Below, piece after piece: positions 22,701 to 33,388 of a stretch of DNA of 64,000 nucleotides. Origin of the DNA: Linnemannia schmuckeri (taxonomy: Eukaryota > Mortierellomycota > Mortierellomycetes > Mortierellales > Mortierellaceae); the NCBI GenBank assembly GCA_029449235.1, contig JANATG010000006.1, positions 372,001 through 436,000 on the forward strand. Reading direction: 5' to 3'. A model generated the notes under the pieces. It was given only the letters and a program-made list of their open reading frames with translations, ran no database searches and was not told the origin of the DNA. Positions within the stretch are counted from its first letter, which is position 1; each line of letters opens with the position of its first letter. The translations under genes and the position numbers were made by a program.

Positions 22701-22820
22701 TCGTCCTCCTAAGACAGCAGTGTGGCCATGCTGATGCTGATGCTGATGTTGTGAGTAGGCCATGGCTGGTCCGTTGTGGTTATGGTTGTGGTTGTGGCCG
22801 TGTTGGTGGTTATTGTACAT
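19787..22820 (-). CDS. MSC2: CDF zinc transporter of the Msc2/ZnT5 type
   Basis: There are seven exons on the minus strand: 22820-22648, 22487-22289, 22163-22078, 21960-21879, 21763-20962, 20862-20255 and 20122-19787. All junctions are GT-AG with consistent phase, giving 761 residues. The N-terminus is His/Asn-rich (alternating HN and HQ). Multiple membrane segments follow over about residues 65-430, then a canonical cation-diffusion-facilitator domain: SDSIHMFFDCLALGVGLFAS (metal-site Asp/His), a His loop of HGH/HDHG repeats at about 20510-20580, and HIMADTLGSVGVIIS with the second HxxxD metal site. The C-terminal cytosolic domain ends in an unusual Gly-rich tail. The extra N-terminal membrane module is the mark of ZnT5/Msc2/Cis4, which form heterodimers that import zinc into the ER/Golgi lumen. 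Confidence 0.9.
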
Positions 22821-24145
22821 GAGTTTCTATCTATTGTCTCTGTAGGTGTGTAAGATGGGCAAGGTGATCTGATGGGCCTCCAGAAGGGGTGGGACGTGGA
22901 GTGAGGACCCTTCGGGGTGGTGACAGGGGCGCTTCCTTCGGTGTGGACGGAGAGCGAGGAGGGTGGGAGCAGAGTAGGGTTGTTTCCTGGTGCGCCAGAC
23001 TGAGAGAGTAGTTATTTGTTGATGAGTGGTCCGTGTCTTGTCCTGAAGATGAGGGTATAGATGACGAGAAGGCAAAGAAAGAGATGAAAGAAAGAAAGAA
23101 AGAGAGAAAGAGATGATGGAGAAAGGTAAAAAGAGAGGGAAGAGGGGTCAAACAAAGGAGGAAAGAAAATTGAAACTCTAACACACACATGCAAGGTAAT
23201 TTTTTTTTTTTTGGCTTGTAGGCCATGCAGTATGGTGCTCCCTTGAATACAACGGACCACCAAAGGAAAAGGAGAAAAGAGGAAAGGGGAGGAAGAACGA
23301 TCGGACACCATCATATCGTGTGTTACTCCTTCCTGGACGCTATATGCGTCATTGAAGTCTCCTCTCTTGCCCTTGTTCCTCCTCCGCACCTGATATACTT
23401 TATACCATTTTGATCCTCAACCTCTTCCTCATCTTTAAGGCTGCAGCTTCAGTTGGCATGAACGCCCAAGGAATTTGACTGCTCTTTTTTGTTCACACAA
23501 AACCATTTCAATCCCTCCATCCCCCACGTGCACCCTGCAGGCCCCAGCTATGGGTGCTCACTCGTCCAAACAACGAAACAACAAAAACTTACAGAACAAA
23601 AAATGAAGAAACGCGCCCCGCTCATTACTTTCCTCCCCTCCCCGCTGATTCTCTTTCTTCCTTTTTCGCAAACGCGGCTCACTTGGCTCAACGACTGCAC
23701 GTTCTCATATTTGCTGGAACAACAGGAGAAATGAAGGGTAGTATTTTCAATCGAGCGAAAACCATTGGTCATTGTCTTGTCAATTGATCCAAGAACATAT
23801 GGCTTTCCCAATGGTAGTTGCCATACGTGTAAGCTTCCATTCAGGCACACGTTTTTATCTCACATCCTCTTTTTCCAACAATGCGTATCTTCAATAATGT
23901 CGCCGCAAATTACAACTCTATCCCTGTTGTCCGTGTCTTGACCCTGTCCCTAAAATTCGAACACCTCGATTCAAATTTTGCCTTCAAGTATGCAATTGCT
24001 ATGGCTACAGCCCACCACAATACCATGGTCAGAACAGATAAACATAAAGACGGATGGTATGTGTTTGTACATGTGCTAAGTTGTATTTGAAAGTTTTAGG
24101 GTAACTAAAGGGTAAAAAAGTGATTGATGGATGGTCTAAAATATT
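22821..24145. other. Spacer between zinc transporter and calreticulin genes
   Basis: No gene is recognised. The stretch contains poly-T near 23198-23211 and purine-rich tracts (about 23060-23140). An ATG frame of 69 codons at 23881-24090 has no recognisable features and is not called. Confidence 0.5.
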
Positions 24146-25771
24146 TTACAGTTCGTCGTGCTTGGCCTCAGACTCCTTTTTCTCCTCCTCCTTCTTATCG
24201 GCGACCTTGGGCTTCTCCTCGGCCTTCTTGATCTCCTCAACAACAACCTCGGGCTCAGTCTCGGGCTTAACTACCTTCTCGACGACGACCTCGGGTTCAG
24301 CCGCGTTCTTGGTCTCCTTGACCTCCTCGACGACCTCAGCGACGACCTCAGGGGTGGCCTCCTTGGTCTCCTTGACCTCCTCAGCAACAACCTCAGGGAC
24401 AGCCTCAGCCTCAGGCTCGGGGGCAGTCTCGGTCTCGGTCTCGGGCTCCTTGGCCTCAGTGGCTACGGGGGTCTCCTCCTCTTCGTCATCGAGCTCGTCC
24501 TTCTCCTCCTCATCCTTCTTCTCGGTCTCGGTAGCAGCAGCGGCGGCGTCAGCGGCCTCCTTCTCCTGCTTCGCCTTCAACTGAGCATCCAAAGCCTCAA
24601 CGATCTCGCCCTCGGCCTTGAAGTTAGCCTTCCAACTCTCGAGGTACTTGTCGGCGACGGCGGCATCGGTCGTGACAATGATATCGTCAAAGATCGATCC
24701 GCTCTTGACCTGCCAGAGATCAAGTCCAGCGCCGCCAATCTTGTAGTGAGCCAAATCGGCATCCTCCTTGAACTCGGGGTTAGGGATCTCGGAAGCCTTC
24801 CACTCGCCCTTGTATGCGGGGTTAGGGATGAAACGGGGGACAAACTCCTCAAACTCAGGGTTCTGGATATCGGGAGCCTCCCAGTCGCCATCGGACTCGG
24901 CATCCCAGTCCTCGGGCTGGGTGGCCTCGGGGTCGGGAATGTAACGGGGAATCTGGTCATAGTTGGCGGGCTTAACGTGGGTGGGGTCTTCGATCTCCTT
25001 GGCATCGACCCAGTCGGCAGGCTTGGTCTCCTCAGGGTTGGGGATGGTGCGGGGGGCATAGACATCCCAGTTCTTCTCGATTTCGAGGTGATCCTCAGTG
25101 AGCTCGCCATCGATGAGGAGAGAGAACTTTTGATCGGGGTGGACGGTGAGACGGTAGAGATGGGTCTTAGAGTCCTTGGGAACGGGGTACTGCTTCTTGG
25201 AGAGCAAGTTCTTGCCTTTGTAGTTGAAGATGATGTGGACGCGGTTCTCAGGTCCGCAGACATCGGGGCCGAACATGATGGCGTATTCCGAGTCACCGTC
25301 GAATTTGGCGGCATCGAAGCCCTCGGGGAGGAGCTTGAGGTAGGAACCGCCGCACTCCTGGTTGACCTCTTGCTTGACAGTGTACTGGACGATCAGGTCC
25401 TCCTTTGAGTTGTCGGCGACAGAAGCGAAGGGAGTCGAGATGGAGTAGAAGCGGTGATCCTCGGTTGTCTGAAGACCCTGGGCGGTCTCCTTGTTAGCCT
25501 GGAAGGTGCCCGATGAAAGGGCAAACTTGCCCAAGTTCTCCTTGGCCGAGGAAACCGTCCAGCGCTATTTTTCGTTGTCATTGAATTGGGGAATAGGAAC
25601 ACGTTAGGATTGGGTTAAATGGGCACGATAATTAAAAAAGAACGAGAATACGAATAGTAAACGTACGTCCTCCCAGTTGCTGTCGGTGAAGTTCTCCTCG
25701 AGATAGGTGGTGCCAGCAGCAGAGGCGACGGCGGCGATGGCGAGAGAAGCGAGCAAGAGCGTGGTCTTCAT
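24146..25771 (-). CDS. Calreticulin (ER lectin chaperone), HDEL-terminated, with long acidic tail
   Basis: There are two exons, 25771-25667 and 25564-24146 (intron 102 bp, phase 0), giving 507 residues. A signal peptide (MKTTLLLASLAIAAVASA) is followed by the calreticulin N-domain (EENFTDSNWEDRWTVS, CGGSYLKLLP, MFGPDVCG, HIIFNYKGKN, HLYRLTVHPD). The P-domain has repeats of IPDPEATQPEDWD / IPNPxYKGEWKxxEIPNP type, then a C-domain helix and the ER retrieval signal HDEL. The tail between about residues 385 and 503 is Glu/Val/Lys-rich with repeated VVEEVKETK and PEVV units. It is longer than the roughly 50-70-residue acidic tail of animal calreticulins. There is no transmembrane segment, so this is calreticulin rather than calnexin. 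The role is Ca2+-binding and glycoprotein folding in the ER. Confidence 0.95.
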
Positions 25772-26937
25772 GATGTATATATATATGTGTGTGTGTGAGA
25801 GAGAGAGTTGAAGGGAGGGAGAGTGGCGAAGGGACGTGTAAGGGTATGAAAGAGGGCAAAGAAAAGGAAAGGGAAGGAAAGGAAGGAGTGGAAGGATGAT
25901 CAAGTAGGGTGCGATAAAGAAGAGAGAAAGGAAGAAAAGAAAAGAGAAGAAAAAAAAAAGGTACAGGACAAGGCTTTAAAGCGAAAGTTATCAGTTGAGA
26001 TCAATGAAAGAAAAGACAAAGCAATGGACACGGCAGCAGGATCTGATTGGTGGCCACTTCTGTGCTCACACCAATTTTGACCATCGTACTCTTCTTGTCT
26101 CTTTGCCTCCCTCTTATTCTTCCTTCTCGTTCTTTCTCTATCTTAACGCCCTCAGAAAAGGTGAATTTTATTCTTGTACGACTTTCATCTAACTGAGTAA
26201 CAAGGGCACTCATTCAATTGAATAAAGGTGGATCAAACAAAGCCAGCAAATCAGAGTGAGCCATGTCAGAACAAGTAAATCCGTCTCTTGCTACCTGTTG
26301 TTCTATACATTTTTTACGACTAAGGCTCTCTTGTCATTCCTTTTGTCTCTTTTGACTTTTGTCGTCTTACTCCAGTCAATTTGTGCCAGCAGACAATCGA
26401 ACATCTATAACAGCTTCTCGTTTCTTTTTTTTTTTTTTTTTTTTTTTGTGGAGAAAAGGGTTGAAGCAATAATCTCCATAGGAATCATCATACCCATAGA
26501 AATAGAACATAAAAAGAAGTAATTGCAGCCCATGCGATTTTGAAGGTAGCTTCCATTTGCGCGGTTAGAGAGAAGGAGTGAAGAAGACAACGACATTTGA
26601 ATGTTGATACGTTTACTACCCCTGGCTCTCCTCTCTGGCAGTGGCAAGTGCGAGTAGTAAGGCTGAGAAGAACGCATTTGAATCTCCCATTAGATCCAAA
26701 CAGTCACAAGCACGCTCCTACTTTGTCCAAGAGAAGGGAGTCAAAAAAAAATACGCAAAGGAGTGTGAGAAGAAGGCCACTCACACTTACATGGACACAC
26801 ACACCCCTCTCTCTCCCTCTCTCTCACTCTCTTTTTTTTCTTTCTTCTTTCCCTAGCAACACTCCCTCTTTTTCCTTTTCCTCCTATTCATAGCCTCTTT
26901 ACTCTCTGACTTTCAAAGCATCCACTAAACCTTCGTC
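25772..26937. other. Spacer between calreticulin and EF-hand protein genes
   Basis: This divergent intergenic region contains promoters of both genes: GA-rich tracts just upstream of calreticulin (about 25785-25960), poly-T (26427-26447) and CT-rich sequence before 26938. No gene is recognised. Confidence 0.5.
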
Positions 26938-27730
26938 ATGTTAAGAAAGTCAATTGCATTCGCCTGCTCTACATTGTTCCTCCTGGCGGTCGCAACCTCA
27001 ACCGTCCTCGCCAGCATCCCAGAGACCGACGCCGAACACAGCAACTATGGAGACACCGCCAAGGCCAAGGAGTACGTCTTTATCTAACTTTTTAGCTTCT
27101 GGCTCTTTTCGACCCAAGAACTATTCAGCACCATGACTACCATGATACTCCGACACCCATTTCCAATCCCCATTGAAACAACCTATACCCTTCTTTCCTT
27201 TCGTACTTACATACTCTTACTTCTTCTTTCGCCATCATAAAACGAAATAGGTTCGCGAAGGAGCATATGGGAGAGAAGGGCAAGAATCTGACCGAGAAGG
27301 AAGAGCTGATGATGTTGTTCACGCTGCACGACACCAACAAGGACGGACACCTCGACGGAATCGAGCTCCGGGCGGCCTTTAGCGATTACAACGACCAGCA
27401 CACGCCCAATTCCCAATCGACTGTCACCTTGCAGCAGATGTTGGATATGATCGACCATGTTATTGAAGAAGACGATATCAACAACGAGTAAGTTTTTTTG
27501 TGGATGTGAATGTGAATGTCAGCAAAAGGATGAACAAGAGGACATAGCGCAAGAACTGTGGAGTAAAAGGACAAAACCCATTGCTCATGCTTTTTTTTTT
27601 TTTTTGCTAACACACAACGCGCATATGCGCGCTCTCTTTCTCTATTTCTTCTTCCATTGTTTGCAACCTACCCAGTGGCAAGATTTCGTTGGAGGAATAC
27701 ATGATCAGTCAGAAGTACCACGAAGGATAA
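26938..27730 (+). CDS. Secretory-pathway EF-hand protein, MCFD2-like
   Basis: There are three exons: 26938-27071, 27251-27487 and 27676-27730, giving 141 residues. A signal peptide (MLRKSIAFACSTLFLLAVAT) precedes a short linker and two EF-hands: HDTNKDGHLDGIEL (canonical loop DTNKDGHLDGIE) and a second loop, DDINNDGKISLEEY, whose codons span the last intron. The architecture (signal peptide, helix with AKEHMGEKG, paired EF-hands, about 140 residues) is that of MCFD2. MCFD2 binds the lectin LMAN1/ERGIC-53 with Ca2+ and exports cargo from the ER. The protein ends KYHEG without a retrieval signal. It lies beside calreticulin, another ER Ca2+ protein; whether that is meaningful is unknown. Confidence 0.85.
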
Positions 27731-28199
27731 GCAGGCGGCGTCAAGAAAGAAAGGACGAAGAAGGGCGTCGTTTCAGGAATGTCGGACAAAGCCAACCTTT
27801 TCCACGACCAAGATTTGACACTGCCGTAGCACACACTTCCTTTTTTACTGACGTTTGTTTATGTCGAAATAACAAAAAATGTTCGATCGGAGAGATACCA
27901 GCAGCTTCCAAAATACGCCGATCAATGACTTGTATGTGTGATTGTGAAATGTTGTTGCTTGTCATGAATGCATATTAAGGCGAAGTGTTTTTAATAATGT
28001 ACAATGTGAAATGCAAAAGACGATGTTATCCGTAAAGAATGTTGCCAGCAGGATCATAGAGAGGCGTTACCTCAACCGTAGGCCGACCTTTACATCTATA
28101 CATAGCAATGAACCCAAAAAAGAAAAAGTTAGGGCCACAATCACGCATATCAATTATATTGACACCACCTCAATCAGTTAGGACGCGACGTTCTTTTGC

Positions 28200-28430
28200 T
28201 TACTTTTTGAGGAGGCGGAAGATGGGTTTGCAGACGATGTTGGACGGGGAAAGATCACACTCGTACTGAACTAGGGAGTACAGTGTACATTCAGGGTGCT
28301 GTTGTGGTTGTTGCTGTTGGTTGTGTTGTTGTGTTATGGAGGTGTATTCCTCTTCATGCCGCCGTGTAGGGAAGTGATCGTGTGGAGGATGTTGTTGGTC
28401 CTGTTGCTGGTGTTGATGTTGCTGTGACAT
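28200..28430 (-). CDS. SOM1: Som1-like subunit of the mitochondrial inner membrane peptidase complex
   Basis: This is a single exon of 76 codons. The ATG at 28430 is preferred to an upstream extension because the preceding sequence looks like leader. The N-terminal half is Gln/His-rich (MSQQHQHQQQDQQHPPHDHF). The C-terminal half has the family core CTLYSLVQYECDLSPSNIVC followed by KPIFRLLKK, which corresponds to the Cys-x(n)-L-x-x-LVQ-W/Y-EC ... C-x-P-F/I-x-R-L signature of fungal Som1. Som1 is needed for Imp1 activity in removing sorting signals from proteins of the intermembrane space. The paired cysteines resemble a twin-Cys import signal. The start is 230 bases from the SppA-like start on the other strand. 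Confidence 0.75.
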   Translation of the reverse strand: MSQQHQHQQQDQQHPPHDHFPTRRHEEEYTSITQQHNQQQQPQQHPECTLYSLVQYECDLSPSNIVCKPIFRLLKK

Positions 28431-28660
28431 GGTTAATGCATGTGTGAGTGTGTGTGCTTGAACTTTGGCTGAAAAGTGATCTCTCGCTCGTTTCAAAGCC
28501 CAAGGGAAAAGCAGGTCTAGGAGCGTACAAACCCGACAAAATGATCATGTGATCCACAGATCCAAAAAGCCACCTCCAGGCGCGCCTTTTTTCCTTGGTG
28601 TGACGAAGACTTGACACCCATTCTCCCCTTTTGTTTCCCATTGAACAAAACAACGACGAC
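28431..28660. promoter_or_regulatory. Divergent promoter between SOM1 and the SppA-like peptidase
   Basis: The 230-bp interval between opposed start codons is inferred to be a shared promoter from spacing alone. Confidence 0.45.
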
Positions 28661-31406
28661 ATGTCAACACCACCACCCCCTCCTGCATCGGGAACTGCAG
28701 GAGCCACCCTCGCCGGCAGTCTTCCAGGAGGAGCAACAGGAGCAGCAGGAGCGCCTCATGTGCACGCCGCATTGCCTCCGCATGCAGGTCAGGCACCACC
28801 TCCACCACCACCAAAGCCCAACGTATTTGTCAGGACCTGGGCTCACCGCGGCAAGATCACCTTTGGACTCTTTCTCGCCTACAGCAGCGCCAATTTTTTC
28901 TAGTAAGGATATTCTCTCTTTTTTTGCGCGTTCAACACGGGATCTTTCGTCCACGTGTCTTCATGGGAGGTTTTTTTCTATTTGAAACTGGAACTAATGA
29001 AGTCTTGTGTCCGGGATCGGATTACTGTGATGAAATAGTAATTGGCGCCTGCAAAAGATCCGTGATACCATTCCACCAAACACTGTTCTTCACTGGAGGA
29101 TAACAGACGGGTATATTACGCAACAGCCGAAGCCGTTTTTTCAGATTAACCGAATATACCAGCCAGCCAAAAGAATCTGACCACACCAATTATTTACACC
29201 ATCCAAATATTAGATCGATCGTGGAGACAGACACGGACAAGGGCTACTATCAGAAGGCAATAAGAGCCGCCAGCGGCGATTCACCAGCCCCAGTCTCTAC
29301 ACTGATTGACATCGTGACAGCAATCAAGCATGCCAAGGATGACCCCAGGATCGTTGGTATCATGGCCAACTTTTCGTCGGCCAACAAGACTCAGCAAGGA
29401 AAAGGCCTTGGACTAGCTCAGATTCAGGAACTGAGAAGCGCGATCCAGGAGTTCAAGGAAGCCAAGGCCAAGGCTCTTGGTGGCGAAGACAAAGTCTCTC
29501 TTATTGCCTACACCGACTCTTTTGGTACGTTGATGACACATCAGACTCTATAGCCTACGCGTGAATAACATTATCCACGATTGGAAATACTCATGTGATG
29601 TGGCTTCATTTGAAATGATAGATAACCAGACTCAGTACTACTTGGCATCGGTGTTTGACAAGGTGTACATGCAGCCAAGTGGCAGCATCCCCTTGGTCGG
29701 ACTTTCTTCGACTGTACCCTTCTTCAAGACTCTTTTGGGTCGGTTTGGAATCCAGGTCCGTGCCGAAGCTCGCAAGGAGTACAAGAGCATGGTCAGTCCC
29801 TTCACCGAAACCGAATTACCCCCACCCCAGAAACAAAACCTGTTTGATCTTCTCAAGGGACTCAACGCCCAGATCCTAGCCGACATTGCGAAATCTCGTG
29901 CGCGTGCCCTTGGAAGCGACCCTGTCGAGAAACTGAACCATTTGATTCAAATTGGACCCTTCATTGGATCGGAAGCCAAGGATGAGGGATTGGTGGATGG
30001 ATTGGTGTACAAGCGGGATTGTGGGAAAATGATTGAGAAGCAGGGCGCGTTTGGATTGGCGCATTACATGCGTGTCAAGTCAAAGGAACATACCAACAAG
30101 TTGGCCAAGACTGGTGAACCTAGTCTTGTCGTCGGAATCGTCTATCTTATTGGAGGCATCAAGAGGTACAGAGATTTGTTTGTTCTTTTTTTGTTGTCAG
30201 GGGTTGATTTTGTACCATGCTCAAGATAACGCCACTAATTATATGTGTATTTAACTTTAGGGGTGGCGGAGACTTTGGAGCAAATACGATTGTCAAGGGT
30301 ATCCGCGAGGCCGCCAACGACCCTACTGTTGATGCTGTTGTCCTGAGAATCGATTCTGGCGGAGGAGATGTGGTTGCTAGTGACACGATTGGAGATGCTA
30401 TCCGTTGGTGCCAGGACGAGAAAAAGAAGCCTGTTATTGTCAGTTTCGGAAACACGTCGGCCAGTGGAGGATACTTTGTCTCTACCCACGCCAAGGCTAT
30501 CATGGCTCAACGTAAGTCTGTGGTTCTTTTTTAGCTGAGCTGTTCTACGACTTTGTTATTTTGTGACATACTAACGTATAACACTATCGATATGATAAAA
30601 TAGCGACAACGGTTACGGGAAGTATTGGAGTGGCATCGCTGAGACCTTACTTCACACCCGAGTTCTTCAAGCTGATTGGAGTGAGCGTGGAACAGTTCTT
30701 TACCGGATCCTCGGATACTTCTTTCTTGAATGATTTGGAAGGCGCTGCTTTGACACGGTACAAGCGTCAAATCGATGCTACCTACTCGGACTTTGTGAAA
30801 CGCGTTGCCGATGGCAGGAAACTGACGATTGAGCAGGTTGAGAATGTTGCGGGAGGTCGTGTCATGAATGGCAAGGAGGCTCTTAAAGGTACAGTTACAG
30901 TACACCGACAGCGTCATCTAAGAGCTCTTTCTGTCTTTTTCTCTTCTTTTTTGACCACATTTTGTCTATTGTGTCTTATCATTTTCCTTCTCCTTCCTTC
31001 TTTTTCTATGTCAACTAACGCCTTTCTTTTGCACCATCGACTTGTATTATTAGCTGGACTGGTGGATAAGCTGGGAGGACTGTCACAAGCTATTCGGCTT
31101 GCAGGCGATTATGGTCTGGAGGCCCACAAGACCGCAGGCCGTCTTCCCTCAAATATGCAGGTCGAGAACATTGTGGTCAAGGTCTTCCCGAAACCGAAGC
31201 CTTGGGTGCAACAGATCGTGGAATCGATGACAGGGGATGAGGCCGTGGATATGTATGCCAAGGAGAAAATCCGGGCTATGATGATGCGGGTGTGGTCTGG
31301 TGATATGGGTGGTCTTTTGCAGGAAATGGGGTTGTCTGAGGAGGTTTTTGGAGGGAGCGGGATGGGGCAGCAAAGTCTTGAGATTGAGGATTTGAGAGTT
31401 GTATAG
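28661..31406 (+). CDS. SppA-like signal peptide peptidase (S49 family), membrane anchored
   Basis: There are seven exons: 28661-28902, 29039-29110, 29214-29524, 29622-30165, 30261-30511, 30604-30888 and 31054-31406. Frame is kept and the product has 685 residues. The N-terminus is Pro/Ala/Gly-rich, followed by one hydrophobic anchor (KITFGLFLAYSSANFF). The protein is the long, two-lobed SppA type. The N-lobe contains the catalytic lysine region ARKEYKSMVSPFTE. The C-lobe contains IDSGGGDVVASDTIGDAIRW and the nucleophile region NTSASGGYFVSTHAKAI (Ser after A), then TVTGSIGV. In bacteria and chloroplasts SppA cleaves leftover signal peptides; the compartment here is not certain (mitochondrial or ER membrane are both possible). 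It is head to head with SOM1, another signal-processing factor. Confidence 0.88.
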
Positions 31407-33388
31407 GTTTTTTTAAGTAGGGGTATAGACGTCAGTGGTTGACGTATGTAGGGGTGCAGAGGTGGTTTTTTTTAATAGACTTTTTTTTTATTGAAAGCTA
31501 CGTCGTTGGAAAGATGAGTGATGGTTTACTGCTCCACTAGGTAGACCGGACGATACCCAGAAGGGTGATCAGACCAGTCAAAAATACACAAGTCTGAGTT
31601 GCAGATGGATTGATTCTAGGGCCTAACCGCGCGTCTATCAGTCTCACTTCCTTTTCCTAATCATTGGTTTTCGAGATCTCTCGAATTACATCGCCGACCC
31701 TATTTTACTCCAACGGATCTAGAAAAAAGTGCGCACCAAGTCACCTACCTACTACTTACTGCTGATCGGAGAAAAAAGGGTCCACCTTTTCAGGGGGAGG
31801 GGGGCGGGGGCAGAAGGCAAAGGGCAAAGGGATAAAGGCTAGGCCTGAACACTTTGTTGTCTCGAAACATGAGTCCATGCGCACACACAATCAATAATGC
31901 GTGCCAAGCATCTGGCGGTGCAAAAAGGTCGGTGGGCACGGCGTATGTTGGTAGATGAGATATGTAATTTTCATGCCCAGAAAAGGACATCATTTGATTC
32001 GAATTGTTCAGAAGGGTCCATCTCTGTCTCTTGACGTTCGCCGTATCTTCCTTGTTCACATCATAGTTACAGGCTTTGGATGCTCACATAATATGATGAG
32101 TCGAGATCGGGAGAGGGCTCCATGTAAGAAAATTGACCCTTGTGTACCTTCCTTCTCTTCCCCCGCAGTTCATGCCCGCCCTATTTTTGTTCCCAATGTA
32201 CCTTCTTACTACTTTTGGTCTTTTTTTTTTTTTTTCAGGACCGCAGGATCCTCTCGTGCACCAACTCTTCATCATTCGACTTTGTTTCATGCAAGAAAAA
32301 CGCTGGACCTATCGTGCCTTGGCATCGCAATTTATAGAACAAGAGGTTGTGTGCCTCGTTTGGGATACCAGTTGGGGAATAGTTCGAAGCAGTGAGAAGA
32401 TCAAGTTCAAGTTCAAGAAAGAAAGAGTCATTCTGGTTGGGAAGATAGGCAAGAGTAACAAAAGTGAATATGCAATATTTGTGTTCAGGGAAGAAGACAA
32501 AGGCAGAAAGAATGACAAAACAGACAACAAACGTCAGTGCAGTAGGGGTGAAAAGGAGGCGAAATGTAAGTCGACAGTGGGCTATTGACAAAATATAGTG
32601 GCAAGAGTGGCCATGGGCAAACGGTGTTTATGTTTTGAACCATGAAATAGTCGGACCAACGTGAACCCCCGTGTACCTTTTGACATGCTGGCAAACAACA
32701 AAATAATAGGATGGGGATGCTTGTTGCCTTTTCAAGGCATGAACAAGGGAGAAAAAAAAGAGAGTATGGTTTGTTGTTTCTCAGGAGTACGCGCAATGCT
32801 AAATGACTGACGGCCGCACTTGCGTGTCGACATTGAACCTTGTGAGCATTTTCTCCCTCTTGCTGTTGAATATGACGAAACAAAGGGACGATATTTTGCA
32901 TTCATGGTTCATTCAGGTTCATCCAGCTGCCTCTGAGGCTGAGGCTCAGTCCGTAAGGCAAGTGAGTGCGTTAGTATGAGCCCCAGCACAAAAGAAGAAA
33001 AGAAGGGCGGAAGGTGCATCCGGTGACCAACTCGCTCTCTCCTTCACACTGACTGACTGCTGTTCGTTGTCAGTCAGAATCGTCGTCGCTTTTAAAGAAG
33101 AAGGCACTTCGCACTTTTTTATTTTTTTCTTTTTCTTCTTTGCCTTTTCTCCCTTTCTACAACAGTTTTGCCATCCTCTCCCTTCCCTTCTATTCCTTCA
33201 CAACCTTCTTTTTTCTTCCCTTCCTTCCTTTTTTTACACTTCCTCCTTATTGTTTACTCCGACTCCTAACCCCTCCTACCTATTCCCCTTTTATTTCCAT
33301 TAACTCTTTTTCCTTTCATTTCTGATACGCGCATACAAAACAAAGAAAGAAACAGTAACCATACACACTCTCTTAACAAACAAACAAT
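31407..33388. other. Intergenic spacer, about 2 kb, nothing recognised
   Basis: No RNA gene or plausible CDS was found. There are poly-T tracts (31482-31490, 32221-32235) and, from 33100, a long pyrimidine-rich tract leading to the fungalysin leader. Short overlapping ORFs around 32080-32590 look like chance. Confidence 0.5.

Noticed and set aside
24158..25408. 416-codon Leu-rich open frame on the plus strand
   Set aside because: It is antisense to calreticulin; the apparent Leu/Gly/Asp repeats are the complement of its Glu/Lys-rich codons.
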